From contig NZ_BPFX01000003.1 in NCBI RefSeq assembly GCF_019655855.1, positions 372,001 through 436,000 of the forward strand: a stretch of 64,000 bases of DNA. The letters run 5' to 3'. Made by a program: the position numbers and the translations under genes. Each line of letters starts with the position of its first letter. The first letter of the stretch is position 1. Positions 37,452-46,127 of this stretch are shown piece by piece. The notes under the pieces are model-generated. The model saw only the letters and a list, made by a program, of their open reading frames with translations, was not told the DNA's origin and made no database searches. Source of the stretch: Pseudomonas paralcaligenes (GTDB lineage: Bacteria > Pseudomonadota > Gammaproteobacteria > Pseudomonadales > Pseudomonadaceae).

Positions 37452-38072
37452 ATGTCGCGCCCACCCCGTTCCCCCGCTCCCCGCCGTCCCGCGTCGCGCC
37501 GGGTGGCCAAGGCGCCGCCGGCCGAGCCGCGGCTGATCCTGCTGAACAAGCCGTTCGACGTGCTCACCCAGTTCCAGGACGACCAGGGCCGCGCCACGCT
37601 CAAGGATTTCGTCGACGTGCCCGGCGTCTACCCGGCCGGGCGCCTCGACCGCGACAGCGAGGGCCTGCTGTTGCTGACCAACGATGGCCGCCTGCAGGCA
37701 CGCATCGCCGATCCGAAGCACAAGCTGGCCAAGACCTATTGGGTGCAGGTGGAGGGCGAGCCGGACGAGGCCCAGCTGCGCCGGTTGCGCGACGGCGTGC
37801 AGCTCAACGACGGCCCGACCCTGCCGGCCGAGGCGCGGTTGCTGGAAGAACCGCAACTGTGGGAGCGCGATCCGCCGGTGCGCTTTCGCAAGAGCGTGCC
37901 GACCGCCTGGCTGGAGCTGGTGATCCGCGAGGGGCGCAATCGCCAGGTGCGGCGCATGACCGCCGCGGTCGGGCTGCCGACGCTCAGGCTGGTGCGGGTG
38001 CGCATCGGCCCCTGGGGCCTGGACGGCCTGCAGCCCGGCCAGTGGAAGGAAGTGCCGGCCCGGCTGGACTGA
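37452..38072 (+). CDS. rluE: 23S rRNA pseudouridine synthase RluE type
   Basis: 206 residues. RluE makes pseudouridine 2457 in E. coli 23S rRNA. The catalytic Asp is in [19 protein letters not shown]. Other motifs are [11 protein letters not shown] and [17 protein letters not shown] basic, proline-rich N-terminal 25 residues precede the domain. The stop directly abuts the convergent globin stop. Confidence 0.9.
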   Translation: MSRPPRSPAPRRPASRRVAKAPPAEPRLILLNKPFDVLTQFQDDQGRATLKDFVDVPGVYPAGRLDRDSEGLLLLTNDGRLQARIADPKHKLAKTYWVQVEGEPDEAQLRRLRDGVQLNDGPTLPAEARLLEEPQLWERDPPVRFRKSVPTAWLELVIREGRNRQVRRMTAAVGLPTLRLVRVRIGPWGLDGLQPGQWKEVPARLD

Positions 38073-38465
38073 TCAGTAGTACGACTTGATCACGTTGATG
38101 CCCTTCTGCAGCACATCGCGCCAGGCGGCGCGGATTTCCTCGCCGTACTCGCCGTCGTGCTCGGCGATGGTGCGCAGCAGCGCTTCCTGCCACAGGTCGT
38201 AGAGTTCCGGGCGGATGTCCAGGCGTCCCCGCGAGTGGCTTTCGCCGAGCGCGCGCAGCTTGGTGTCGGGCATGCCGCGGGCGTACATCACCAGGTTGAG
38301 GATGCCCTGGCGCAGCAGGGTCTTCTGCGCCGTCATGTCGGTGCTGGCGAACTTGTCGCGCACCTGCGGCGAACTGGCGAGGAAGTGCCGGTAGAAGTCG
38401 TCGAAGAAGGCGGGGCTTACACAGCAGCGCCCATAGCTCTGCATGACCAGATTGGTGAGGTTCAT
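38073..38465 (-). CDS. Bacterial globin-like protein
   Basis: 130 residues with a single globin fold. It starts MNLTNLVMQSYGRCC. The likely proximal heme histidine is in LGESHSRGRLDI. The role in oxygen or NO handling is inferred from the fold only. Convergent with rluE with no bases between the stops. Confidence 0.75.
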   Translation of the reverse strand: MNLTNLVMQSYGRCCVSPAFFDDFYRHFLASSPQVRDKFASTDMTAQKTLLRQGILNLVMYARGMPDTKLRALGESHSRGRLDIRPELYDLWQEALLRTIAEHDGEYGEEIRAAWRDVLQKGINVIKSYY

Positions 38466-38560
38466 TTTTTCTCTGGGGAAGGCACGTAGGACGGGGCGAT
38501 TGTAGTGACTTTGCAGTCCCGTTGTAACCTGACCCGTGTCTCAGGATTTCAATCCCGACC

Positions 38561-38779
38561 TCAGCCGTGGATGCCGCGCGCCATCTCGATGATGTAGGTG
38601 ATCACGGGCTTGGCCAGGAAGGCGAACAGGCACAGGCCGAGGCCGAGGAACAGGATGGCGGTGCCGAGGCGGCCGGCCTTGGACTTCTTGGCCAGGTCCC
38701 AGATGATGAAGAACATGAACACGATCAGGCCGCCGACCAGGACGTACATCATCAGGGCTTCGAACTGTTCGGTTTCCAT
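38561..38779 (-). CDS. DUF2788 small membrane protein
   Basis: 72 residues with two membrane segments (about 10-28 and 38-60), separated by a basic loop (DLAKKSKAGRLG). Conserved in Pseudomonas, function unknown. Confidence 0.82.
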   Translation of the reverse strand: METEQFEALMMYVLVGGLIVFMFFIIWDLAKKSKAGRLGTAILFLGLGLCLFAFLAKPVITYIIEMARGIHG

Positions 38780-38860
38780 GGCGACCTCGCGAGGGGCTGC
38801 TGCGTTGCGGGGGCGCGATTATACGCGCTGGGCGACGCAGGTCGACCGCCACTGCGGCAA

Positions 38861-39340
38861 TCAGCCGCGCAGGTGCTCCAGGGGCAGCTCGGTGCTGGCG
38901 AGCACCTGGTCCAGCACGAAGCTGGAGCGGACGCTGGTCACGCCCTCGATGCGGGTCAGCTGGCCGAGCAGGAATTTCTGGTAGTGGTCCATGTCCGGCA
39001 CCACCACCTTGAGCTGGTAGTCGGCGTCCATCCCGGTCACCAGGCTGCATTCCAGCACCTCGGGGCACTGGCGGATCACCGACTGGAAGTGCTCGAAGCG
39101 CTCGGGGGTGTGGCGGTCCATGCCGATCAGGACGAAGGCGGTCAGCGACAGGCCGAGCTTCTTGCGGTCCAGCAGGGCCACCTGGCGGGCGATGTAGCCG
39201 TCGTCCTCCAGCTGCTTGACCCGCCGTGAGCAGGGCGAGGGCGAGAGGCCGATGCGTTCGGCCAGCTCCTGGTTGGAGATGCGCGCGTCGCGCTGCAGTT
39301 CGGCGAGGATGCGAAGGTCGTAGCGGTCCAGCTTGTTCAT
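38861..39340 (-). CDS. Lrp/AsnC family transcriptional regulator
   Basis: 159 residues. The N-terminal helix-turn-helix is LDRYDLRILAELQRDARISNQELAERIGLSPSPCSRRVKQLE. The C-terminal RAM domain (about residues 68-150) binds amino acids and mediates oligomerisation. Such regulators usually control a divergent amino-acid gene. Here the divergent side has no recognisable gene for about 800 bases, so the target is unknown. A symmetric site at 39364-39402 is a likely autoregulatory operator. Confidence 0.9.
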   Translation of the reverse strand: MNKLDRYDLRILAELQRDARISNQELAERIGLSPSPCSRRVKQLEDDGYIARQVALLDRKKLGLSLTAFVLIGMDRHTPERFEHFQSVIRQCPEVLECSLVTGMDADYQLKVVVPDMDHYQKFLLGQLTRIEGVTSVRSSFVLDQVLASTELPLEHLRG

Positions 39341-39363
39341 TGATCGGCTTCTTCGTTAATGGA

Positions 39364-39402
39364 TTGCGCTGATCAATCTATCAGTGATTGTAAATTGCGC
39401 AA
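39364..39402. promoter_or_regulatory. Symmetric site upstream of the Lrp-type regulator
   Basis: TTGCGC at 39364-39369 and GCGCAA at 39397-39402 flank an AT-rich centre with TGATCAATC repeats, 24 bases before the regulator start. This fits an Lrp/AsnC-type operator; inferred. Confidence 0.45.
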
Positions 39403-39614
39403 ACGTCATGTTGATCAGCAATATTCGCAATCCTGTGTCTCCTGCCGCCCGGTAAGCTTTCCCTCAGTTTCATGGCCCGGACGTTATGTCCATCCGCAAC
39501 GCCCAATCAGGTGTCGCGGCGCCGGCGGTCCTACCGGATCGTGCAGGCTCCCGGGTCCGCACCGCCCAACCAGGCGGGCGAAGAAGGCGGCGACACGATT
39601 GCCAGCGCCGGACA
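39403..39614 (+). other. Unassigned region ending in a strong terminator; possible orphan transcript
   Basis: Divergent from the Lrp-type gene, with no recognisable protein. Short open frames have no family features. The region leads directly into an intrinsic terminator at 39615-39648, so something is probably transcribed: a small RNA, a leader, or the remnant of a lost Lrp target. No promoter could be assigned with confidence. Confidence 0.35.
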
Positions 39615-39652
39615 AGAAAAAGGGGAGGCTTCGGCCTCCCCTTTTTCTTTGG
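39615..39652. terminator. Intrinsic terminator with UUCG tetraloop
   Basis: A 15-bp perfect stem, AGAAAAAGGGGAGGC and its complement, closes the stable C(TTCG)G loop. It has an A-tract before and a T-tract after, so it works in both directions. Confidence 0.9.
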
Positions 39653-39660
39653 CTATGTCC

Positions 39661-39817
39661 TACGAAAAGTGCCTGCGCTCGGTGATGCTTCGTTAAAAAC
39701 GGGTTCGGAATGCTCATTTACAGCTCGTAGACTCGCATGCGAGCCCAGTCCGCTTCCTCACCTGTTTTTGTGGGGGCGCCTAGCCCTCGCCTGACCTTCG
39801 CTCGACGACTTTTCGTA
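39661..39817. repeat. Long imperfect palindrome, copy C
   Basis: Outer arms TACGAAAAGT (39661-39670) and ACTTTTCGTA (39808-39817) are exact complements. The core TTCGGAATGCTCATTTAC...GTCCGCTTCCTCA matches copies A and B. It has a different outer arm and an inserted segment with GACTCGCATGCGAG. Confidence 0.7.
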
Positions 39818-39855
39818 CAGACCCTGGTTGGAATGGTGTAAGGCCCTGGCCCCTT

Positions 39856-39938
39856 CTGGATTCCCGCCTGCGCGGGAATGACGGTTCCGGCAGAAACGCC
39901 ACCCCTACCTCGTCATCCCCGCGCAGGCGGGGACCCAG
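39856..39938. repeat. Inverted repeat of the ATTCCCGCnTGCGCGGGAATGACG class
   Basis: CTGGATTCCCGCCTGCGCGG onward (39856-39883) faces a near-complement (39911-39938). This is a common proteobacterial intergenic repeat. The rest of the gap to 40160 holds nothing recognisable. Confidence 0.7.
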
Positions 39939-40160
39939 GGGCAGGCAACTGCAGCGTTCAGATAGCGGGGCTAGACCGCGCAACGCGCAGGGTGAGTCAG
40001 CCGCTTGCCGGCGTAGTCCACCGGCGGTGCCTCGGTCGATTGCGCTGGTGGGGTTTCTTATTGATATTGCAGGCAGGCCGTTTCCGCAGGGCGGCTGTGG
40101 CGTCTGCAACACGCAACGGGGACATGGCCTTTTTCCTTGCCGTTGCGGCAAGATCGCCCC

Positions 40161-40916
40161 ATGCACTTCGACGACGAGACTCGGCGCCGCGCCGGCCTGC
40201 TGCTGTGGGCATTCGCCCTCGCGGGCGCCTGCTGGATGGCGCTGCGGGCCGGCGAGCGGCCGCCACCGCCGCAGACCCGCGAGGCCCGGGTGGAGGCCGC
40301 GTTCGTCGCCCTGGGGCACAACCCGCGGCAGGCGCCGCTGGTGCTGCTGGGCGATTCGATCACCGCCGGCCACGGCTGGAGTGCCGGCGAGGGCTGCCGG
40401 GCGCCGCTGAACCTGGCGGTGTCGGGCGCGCGCAGCGACGATCTGCTGCGCCACCTGCCGCTGGTGGAAGCCGCCGGCGCTGATCAGGCGCTGCTGATGA
40501 TCGGCATCAACGACCTGCGCCACGGCGTGCCGCCCGCCACCTTGCTGGCCAACTACCGCGCCATCCTGGCCGGCCTGGAGCGGGCCGGGGTGGCGCCGGT
40601 GCTGCAGTCGACCCTGCGGGTCACGCCGCTGCACGCGGACCACCAGGCCATCAACCGGCAGGTGGACGAACTCAACCGCCACCTGCGCGAACTGGCGCAG
40701 CAGCACGGCTGGCGCTACCTGGACGTGCAGGCCGTGATCGGGCCGCGCGGCTATCGCGGCGACGGCCTGCACCTGACCGCCGAGGGCTACGGCGCCTGGC
40801 AGCGCCTGATCGGGCCGCTCATGCGCCGCCACCTGTGCCCCTCAGACGAGCCCGGCCAGGCGCAGCAGCCACCAGGCGAGGATCAGCATCTGCGCCAGCA
40901 GGCCGGCGAAGCGTAG
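40161..40916 (+). CDS. SGNH/GDSL-family hydrolase with N-terminal membrane anchor
   Basis: 251 residues. Block I is VLLGDSITAGHGW with the serine nucleophile. The Gly and Asn blocks are NLAVSGARSDDLL and MIGINDLRHG. The C-terminal DGLHLT supplies Asp and His. A hydrophobic segment at about residues 11-30 suggests a signal anchor, so the domain is periplasmic. The substrate is unknown; family members are esterases or deacetylases. The last 25 codons overlap the convergent MAPEG gene by 75 bases. Confidence 0.82.
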   Translation: MHFDDETRRRAGLLLWAFALAGACWMALRAGERPPPPQTREARVEAAFVALGHNPRQAPLVLLGDSITAGHGWSAGEGCRAPLNLAVSGARSDDLLRHLPLVEAAGADQALLMIGINDLRHGVPPATLLANYRAILAGLERAGVAPVLQSTLRVTPLHADHQAINRQVDELNRHLRELAQQHGWRYLDVQAVIGPRGYRGDGLHLTAEGYGAWQRLIGPLMRRHLCPSDEPGQAQQPPGEDQHLRQQAGEA

Positions 40917-41261
40917 CCAGACGAACAGCGCGCCGGTGCTGATCAGGTGCATCAGCGACTGGAACAGGCGCGCGCCGAGCAGCACCAAGGCCAGCGGATC
41001 GGTGATCGCCGTCTGCCCGGCGTGCATCGCATAGAGCAGAACGCCGAGCTGCAGCGGCAGGTTCTCCAGGCTGTTGGCATGGGCCCGCACCAGGCGCTGG
41101 GCGAAGCCGCCGGGGGTGTTGCTGCCGTCGGGGGCGAAGGCGTTCACCCGCATGCGCCCGCTCAGCACCAGCAGGCCGCGCTGGTTGATGATCAGGAACA
41201 GCAACAGCAGGGTCCAGGCGATCAGGCCGAGCAGGGCGATGGCAGAGGCGGAGAGGTTCAT
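40842..41261 (-). CDS. MAPEG-family membrane protein
   Basis: 139 residues with four membrane segments, the architecture of MAPEG proteins (glutathione-linked or eicosanoid enzymes in eukaryotes; unknown in bacteria). The loop NAFAPDGSNTPGGFAQRLVRAHANSLENLPL carries the conserved RaHaNxxEn motif. Divergent from azu. Confidence 0.85.
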   Translation of the reverse strand: MNLSASAIALLGLIAWTLLLLFLIINQRGLLVLSGRMRVNAFAPDGSNTPGGFAQRLVRAHANSLENLPLQLGVLLYAMHAGQTAITDPLALVLLGARLFQSLMHLISTGALFVWLRFAGLLAQMLILAWWLLRLAGLV

Positions 41262-41522
41262 GGCGCGTCCTTGTTGTTGTGGTAGGGCGCCAGTCTAGAT
41301 TTTCTAGAGTAAATGCTCTAGTTTTTGCCTGCGCGCTTTTGTCACGCGGCTGTCGCGGGGCCGCCGGGTGCGTTCCCGGGCCGGTGCCTGCAAGGGGTGG
41401 ACGCCTTTTCGTGGCCCACCGGTCCGCCTGTGACCGGTTGTCGCAACCTATGGGAAGCGGAGGCCCCGGGTGGCAGTCTTGAGCGGCCGAACATTTTGCA
41501 TACCTGCCCAAGGAGAAAGTCG

Positions 41523-41972
41523 ATGTTGCGTAAATTCGTAGTCGCTTCCGCAATCGCTCTGGCCAGCCTGCCGGCGTTTGCCGCCGAGTGCGCCGTGGAA
41601 GTCAACTCCACCGACCAGATGACCTTCGAGACCAAGTCGATCGACGTCAGCAAGAGCTGCAAGACCTTCACCGTCACCCTCAAGCACACCGGCACCATGC
41701 CCAAGCAGGTGATGGGCCACAACTGGGTGCTGAGCAAGACCGCCGATGCCCAGGCCATCGCCACCGACGGCATTGCCGCCGGCGTCGACAACGACTACAT
41801 CAAGGCCGGCGACGAGCGCGTGATCGCCCACACCAAGCTCATCGGCGGCGGCGAGACCGCGACCGTCAGCTTCGATGTCGCCAAGCTGGAAGCCGGCACC
41901 CCCTACGAGTTCTTCTGCTCCTTCCCCGGCCACATCGGCCTGATGAAGGGCGAACTCAAGCTGGTCGACTGA
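41523..41972 (+). CDS. azu: Azurin, periplasmic blue copper protein
   Basis: 149 residues: a 20-residue signal peptide, then mature [13 protein letters not shown]. Azurin shuttles electrons in the periplasm, for example around denitrification and peroxide detoxification. The copper ligands are present: His in MGHNWVL, and Cys, His and Met in [16 protein letters not shown]. The disulfide cysteines are near the mature N-terminus and at SKSCKTF. AAGGAGA precedes the start. No convincing ANR box was seen in the 261 bases upstream, which contain a CTAGAG/CTCTAG palindrome near 41303-41321. Confidence 0.97.
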   Translation: MLRKFVVASAIALASLPAFAAECAVEVNSTDQMTFETKSIDVSKSCKTFTVTLKHTGTMPKQVMGHNWVLSKTADAQAIATDGIAAGVDNDYIKAGDERVIAHTKLIGGGETATVSFDVAKLEAGTPYEFFCSFPGHIGLMKGELKLVD

Positions 41973-41982
41973 TACACCCTCT

Positions 41983-42002
41983 GGCCCGGCGCTCGCCGGG
42001 CC
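41983..42002 (+). terminator. Hairpin downstream of azu
   Basis: GGCCCGGC, loop GCTC, GCCGGGCC, followed by TTCCCC. It starts 11 bases after the azu stop; a weak intrinsic terminator. Confidence 0.65.
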
Positions 42003-42026
42003 TTCCCCGTGGTTTCGTGGTTCCCT

Positions 42027-42086
42027 CGTAGGGTGCGCCGTGCGCACCGATCCCCGAGGCAAGTGGTGCGCGCGGCGCACCCTACG
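42027..42086. repeat. Inverted pair of REP-type palindromes
   Basis: CGTAGGGTGCGCCGTGCGCACC (42027-42048, 22 bases) faces a near-complement at 42065-42086. It lies between convergent azu and the cation-efflux gene. Confidence 0.75.
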
Positions 42087-42128
42087 AAATCTCCTGGGGC
42101 CGATTCCGGGCCCGTTCATTCGATGTCG

Positions 42129-43001
42129 TCAGGTCACCGGGTCCGCGTGGACCAGCACCTCGGTGCGCGGGAATTCGGCGCGGATCGCCTTTGCCACTTC
42201 CTCGCAGCGCTGGTGCGCCTCGCGCAGCGACAGCTCGCCGGGCAGCTCCAGGTGCAGCTGGACGAACCAGCGGGTGCCGGACACCCGGGTGCGCAGGTCG
42301 TGCACGCCGAGCACGCCCGGCACGGCGCGGGTCAGCGCCTGCATGCGCTCGGCGATGTCCGGCGTCAGCTCCTCGTCCATCAGCACGGCCACCGCCTCGC
42401 GCACGATGCCGATGGCGCTCCACAGGATATAGGCGGCGATGCCCAGGCCGAACACCGCGTCCAGCTGCTGCCAGCCGAACGCGGTCAACACCAGCGCGAG
42501 CAGGATGCCGCCGTTGAGCAGCAGGTCGGAGCGGTAGTGCAGCGAGTCCGCGCGGATCGCCGTGGAGCCGGTCACCCGCACGACGTGGCGCTGGAACAGC
42601 AGCAGGGCGACGGTCAGCGCCAGCGACAGCAGCATCACCGCGATGCCCAGCGCCGCGGCGCCGAGCGGTTCGGGATGGTGCAGCCGGTCCCAGGCCTGCA
42701 GTGCCACCAGCACGGCGCTGGCGCCGACGAACATGGCCTGGGCCAGGCCGGCCAGCGCTTCCGCCTTGCCGTGGCCGTAGCGGTGGTCGTCGTCCGCGGG
42801 ACGCAGGGAATAGTGGACGGCGATCAGGTTGAGCAACGAGGCGGCGCCGTCCAGCAGCGAGTCGGTGAGGCCGGCCAGCAGGCTGACCGAGCCGCTCAGC
42901 CACCAGGCCACGGCCTTGGCACCGGCCAGCAGCAGGGCCGTGGCCAGCGCCGCCGCGGTGGCCTGGCGCAACAGGCGGGCGTGCCGCGGCGAGACGGTCA
43001 T
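42129..43001 (-). CDS. Cation diffusion facilitator, FieF-like
   Basis: 290 residues. It is a proton-coupled efflux pump for divalent metals such as zinc or iron. Six membrane segments occupy residues 1-210. Metal-site motifs are DSLLDGAAS in TM2 and HYRSDLLLN in TM5. The C-terminal cytoplasmic domain (VLGVHDLRTRVSGTRWFVQLHLELP) is intact. The metal cannot be fixed from sequence alone. Confidence 0.9.
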   Translation of the reverse strand: MTVSPRHARLLRQATAAALATALLLAGAKAVAWWLSGSVSLLAGLTDSLLDGAASLLNLIAVHYSLRPADDDHRYGHGKAEALAGLAQAMFVGASAVLVALQAWDRLHHPEPLGAAALGIAVMLLSLALTVALLLFQRHVVRVTGSTAIRADSLHYRSDLLLNGGILLALVLTAFGWQQLDAVFGLGIAAYILWSAIGIVREAVAVLMDEELTPDIAERMQALTRAVPGVLGVHDLRTRVSGTRWFVQLHLELPGELSLREAHQRCEEVAKAIRAEFPRTEVLVHADPVT

Positions 43002-43038
43002 GGCCGTTGTGTAGGCCGGCGCGTGGCGCAGCGGGGCA

Positions 43039-43455
43039 TCAGGCCTGCGGGCGCAGACCGTAGGCGGCCAGCTGCTCGACGCCGCCGCTGTGCTGGATCA
43101 GGCGCGGATCGTCCAGCGGCAGGTCGCGGCCGAGTTCACGGTGGAGGATGGCCTTGAGCTTGTGGGTGTCGACCTTGCCGTCCTCGCCGATGGCTTCGCG
43201 GAGCTTTTCCGGGGCCACCGAGTACTGGTCGTTGGGCAGGTAGATGGCGCCGGTGGCGAAGTCGATGCCGAAGGCGATCAGGCCGGGGATGACGTAGAAC
43301 AGGATGCCGACGGCGTTCAGGCCGGCCACCAGCGGGTCGACACGGCCTTCGATCTGTCCGCGGCGGTCGGGGAAGAACAGGGTGCCGCAGGCGGCCACCT
43401 GGGTCAGCAGGGTCGCGGCGAGGACGCCGCCGATGATGCGAGAATGCTTGTGCAT
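43039..43455 (-). CDS. Small lipoprotein of unknown function
   Basis: 138 residues. The signal peptide ends at lipobox QVAACGTLF (Cys about residue 23). A hydrophobic segment (VGILFYVIPGLIAFGIDFATGAIYLP) follows, then a hydrophilic C-terminus. Homologues in Pseudomonas are annotated as hypothetical. Divergent from hrpB. Confidence 0.75.
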   Translation of the reverse strand: MHKHSRIIGGVLAATLLTQVAACGTLFFPDRRGQIEGRVDPLVAGLNAVGILFYVIPGLIAFGIDFATGAIYLPNDQYSVAPEKLREAIGEDGKVDTHKLKAILHRELGRDLPLDDPRLIQHSGGVEQLAAYGLRPQA

Positions 43456-43591
43456 GGGCACCTCCAGAAAATGATGCGGCACTATATCAAGGCCGTCATT
43501 GCAGTTGGATGCCTGACGCGGCGTTCCGTTTGCCTCGCGTGAGTTGGCGGCCCGGCGTTCCGTATAATCCGCCGCCGAATCCGGAGAAACC

Positions 43592-46111
43592 ATGACCCGC
43601 CTGCCCATCGACGAAGCCCTGCCGGCGCTGCGCGCCGCCCTGGCCGAACGCCACGAAGCCGTGCTGGAGGCGCCGCCCGGCGCCGGCAAGACCACCCGCG
43701 TGCCGCTGGCCCTGCTCGACGAACCGTGGCTGGCCGGGCAGCGCATCCTCATGCTCGAACCGCGCCGGCTGGCCGCCCGTGCCGCCGCCGAGCGCCTGGC
43801 CAGCGAGCTGGGCGAGCAGGTCGGCGAGACCGTCGGCTACCGCATCCGCCTGGACAGCAAGGTCGGCCCGGACACCCGCATCGAGGTGGTGACCGAGGGC
43901 ATCCTTGCCCGCCGCCTGCAGGACGACCCGGCGCTGGATGGCGTCGGCCTGGTGATCTTCGACGAATTCCACGAGCGCAGCCTGGACGCCGACCTGGCGC
44001 TGGCCCTGACCCTCAACGGCCGCGAGCTGTTGCGCGACGAGCCGCCGCTCAAGGTGCTGCTGATGTCCGCCACCCTGGAGGGCGAGCGCCTGTCCGCGCT
44101 GCTGGGCGACGCGCCGGTGGTGTCCAGCCAGGGCCGCATGCACCCGGTGGAGACGCGCTGGGGGGCGCCCTCGCAGCCGGGCGAGCGGATCGAGCCGCGG
44201 GTGGTGCAGACCGTGCTGCAGGCCCTGGCCGACGAGCCCGGCAGCCTGCTGGTGTTCCTCCCCGGTCAGGCGGAGATCCGCCGGGTCCACGAGCAGTTGG
44301 AGGAGAGCCTGGGGAGCCGTCCGGACATCCTGCTCTGCCCGCTGCACGGCGAGCTGGAGTTGAACGCCCAGCGCGCCGCCATCGAGCCGGCGCCGGGTGG
44401 CCGGCGCAAGGTGGTGCTGGCTACCAATATCGCCGAGACCAGCCTGACCATCGACGGCGTGCGCGTGGTGGTGGACGCCGGCCTGGCGCGGGTGCCGCGT
44501 TTCGACCCGGCCAGTGGCATGACCCGCCTGGACACCCAGCGCATCTCCCGCGCCTCGGCCACCCAGCGCGCCGGCCGTGCCGGGCGCCTGGAGCCCGGCG
44601 TGTGCTACCGCCTGTGGTCGCAGAGCCAGCACGAGCAACTGGCGGCCTACGGTGCGGCGGAAATCCTCCAGGCCGACCTGGCCGGCCTGGCCCTGCAGCT
44701 GGCGCGCTGGGGCGTGCGCCCAGGCGAGCTGGCCTGGCTGGACGAACCGCCGGCCGCCGCCTTCGCCCAGGGCCGCGACCTGCTCGCGCGCCTCGGCGCG
44801 CTGGACGAGCGGGGCGCGCTGAGCACCCACGGCCAGGCCATGGCCGAGCTGCCGGCGCACCCGCGCATCGCCCACCTGCTGATGCGCGGCCAGGCTCTGG
44901 GGCTCGGCGCGCTGGCGGCCGACCTGGCGGCCCTGCTCGGCGAGCGCGACATCCTGCGCGGTGGCGGCGCCGACCTGCACGGCCGCATGGCGCTGCTCAG
45001 CGGCGAGGAGCGCGGCCAGCGCGGCGCGCGGGGCGGCGTGCAGCGCGCCCGCCAGCTGGCCCGGCAGTTCCGCGGCTACCTGCGCGGCAAGGCGAGCGAG
45101 GCGGTGGCCGACCCGGAGCACCCGCGCTGGCTCGGTGCGCTGCTGGCCTTCGCCTACCCGGACCGGGTCGCCCGCCAGCGCGGCAAGGGCGGTGGCGACT
45201 ACCGCCTGGCCAACGGCCGGGCCGCGCTGTTCGCCGAGCCGGATGCACTGATGAAGCACGAATGGCTGGTGATCGCCGACCTCGGCAGCCGCCAGGGCCA
45301 GCGCGACGAGCGCATCTACCTGGCCGCTGATCTCGACCCGGCGCTGTTCGACTCGGTGCTGGCCGAGCAGGTGGCGCTGCGCGAGGAACTGGAGTGGGAC
45401 GAGCGCGAGGGCGTGCTGCGCGCCGAGCGCCAGCGCCGGGTCGGTGAGCTGGTGCTGAGCCGCGAGCCGCTGGTCGACCTCGACGAGGGCGCTCGTGGCC
45501 GCGCGCTGCTCGGCATGGTGCGACGCAAGGGCCTGGAACTGCTGACGTGGACGCCCGAGCTGCGCCAGTGGCAGGCGCGGGTGGCGCTGTTGCGCCGCCT
45601 GGACCTGGAGCGGCAGGGCGACAGCGAATGGCCGGACCTGAGCGACGCCGCCCTGCTGGCCTCGCTGGAGGACTGGCTGCTGCCGTACTTGGGCAAGGTC
45701 AGCCGGCTCAGCCACTTCGCCAGTCTCGACCTGCCGGGCATCCTCGCCGGCCGGCTGCCCTGGCCGCTGCCCCAGCGCCTGGACGAGCTGGCGCCCAGGC
45801 ACCTGCAGGTACCGTCCGGCTCGCGCATCGCCATCGACTACGCGGAGCACCCGCCGGTGCTGGCGGTGCGCCTGCAGGAACTGTTCGGCCTGGCCGAGAC
45901 GCCGCGCATCGCCGGCGGGCGGCAGGGCGTGCTGCTGCACCTGCTGTCGCCGGCGCGGCGGCCGGTGCAGGTGACCCAGGACCTGGCCAGCTTCTGGGCC
46001 AACACCTACGCGGAAGTGAAGAAGGACCTCAAGGGCCGCTATCCCAAGCACTACTGGCCGGACGACCCGCTGATCGCCGAGCCGACCGCCAGGGCCAAGC
46101 CCCGCCGCTGA
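43592..46111 (+). CDS. hrpB: ATP-dependent helicase HrpB
   Basis: 839 residues. This is a DEAH-type RNA/DNA helicase of uncertain cellular role. Motif I is APPGAGKTTRVPL, motif II DEFHERS, motif III SATLEG, and motif VI QRAGRAGR. The C-terminal HrpB-specific domain ends in VTQDLASFWANTYAEVKKDLKGRYPKHYWPDDP, the family signature. The start at 43592 has CGGAGAAA upstream. Confidence 0.95.
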   Translation: MTRLPIDEALPALRAALAERHEAVLEAPPGAGKTTRVPLALLDEPWLAGQRILMLEPRRLAARAAAERLASELGEQVGETVGYRIRLDSKVGPDTRIEVVTEGILARRLQDDPALDGVGLVIFDEFHERSLDADLALALTLNGRELLRDEPPLKVLLMSATLEGERLSALLGDAPVVSSQGRMHPVETRWGAPSQPGERIEPRVVQTVLQALADEPGSLLVFLPGQAEIRRVHEQLEESLGSRPDILLCPLHGELELNAQRAAIEPAPGGRRKVVLATNIAETSLTIDGVRVVVDAGLARVPRFDPASGMTRLDTQRISRASATQRAGRAGRLEPGVCYRLWSQSQHEQLAAYGAAEILQADLAGLALQLARWGVRPGELAWLDEPPAAAFAQGRDLLARLGALDERGALSTHGQAMAELPAHPRIAHLLMRGQALGLGALAADLAALLGERDILRGGGADLHGRMALLSGEERGQRGARGGVQRARQLARQFRGYLRGKASEAVADPEHPRWLGALLAFAYPDRVARQRGKGGGDYRLANGRAALFAEPDALMKHEWLVIADLGSRQGQRDERIYLAADLDPALFDSVLAEQVALREELEWDEREGVLRAERQRRVGELVLSREPLVDLDEGARGRALLGMVRRKGLELLTWTPELRQWQARVALLRRLDLERQGDSEWPDLSDAALLASLEDWLLPYLGKVSRLSHFASLDLPGILAGRLPWPLPQRLDELAPRHLQVPSGSRIAIDYAEHPPVLAVRLQELFGLAETPRIAGGRQGVLLHLLSPARRPVQVTQDLASFWANTYAEVKKDLKGRYPKHYWPDDPLIAEPTARAKPRR

Positions 46112-46127
46112 GCGGCGAGCGCCCGGC

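Noticed and set aside
39486..39794. Small open frame of 102 codons divergent from the Lrp-type gene
   Set aside because: It runs through the strong terminator and a repeat element, is Arg-rich and shows no ribosome site or family features.
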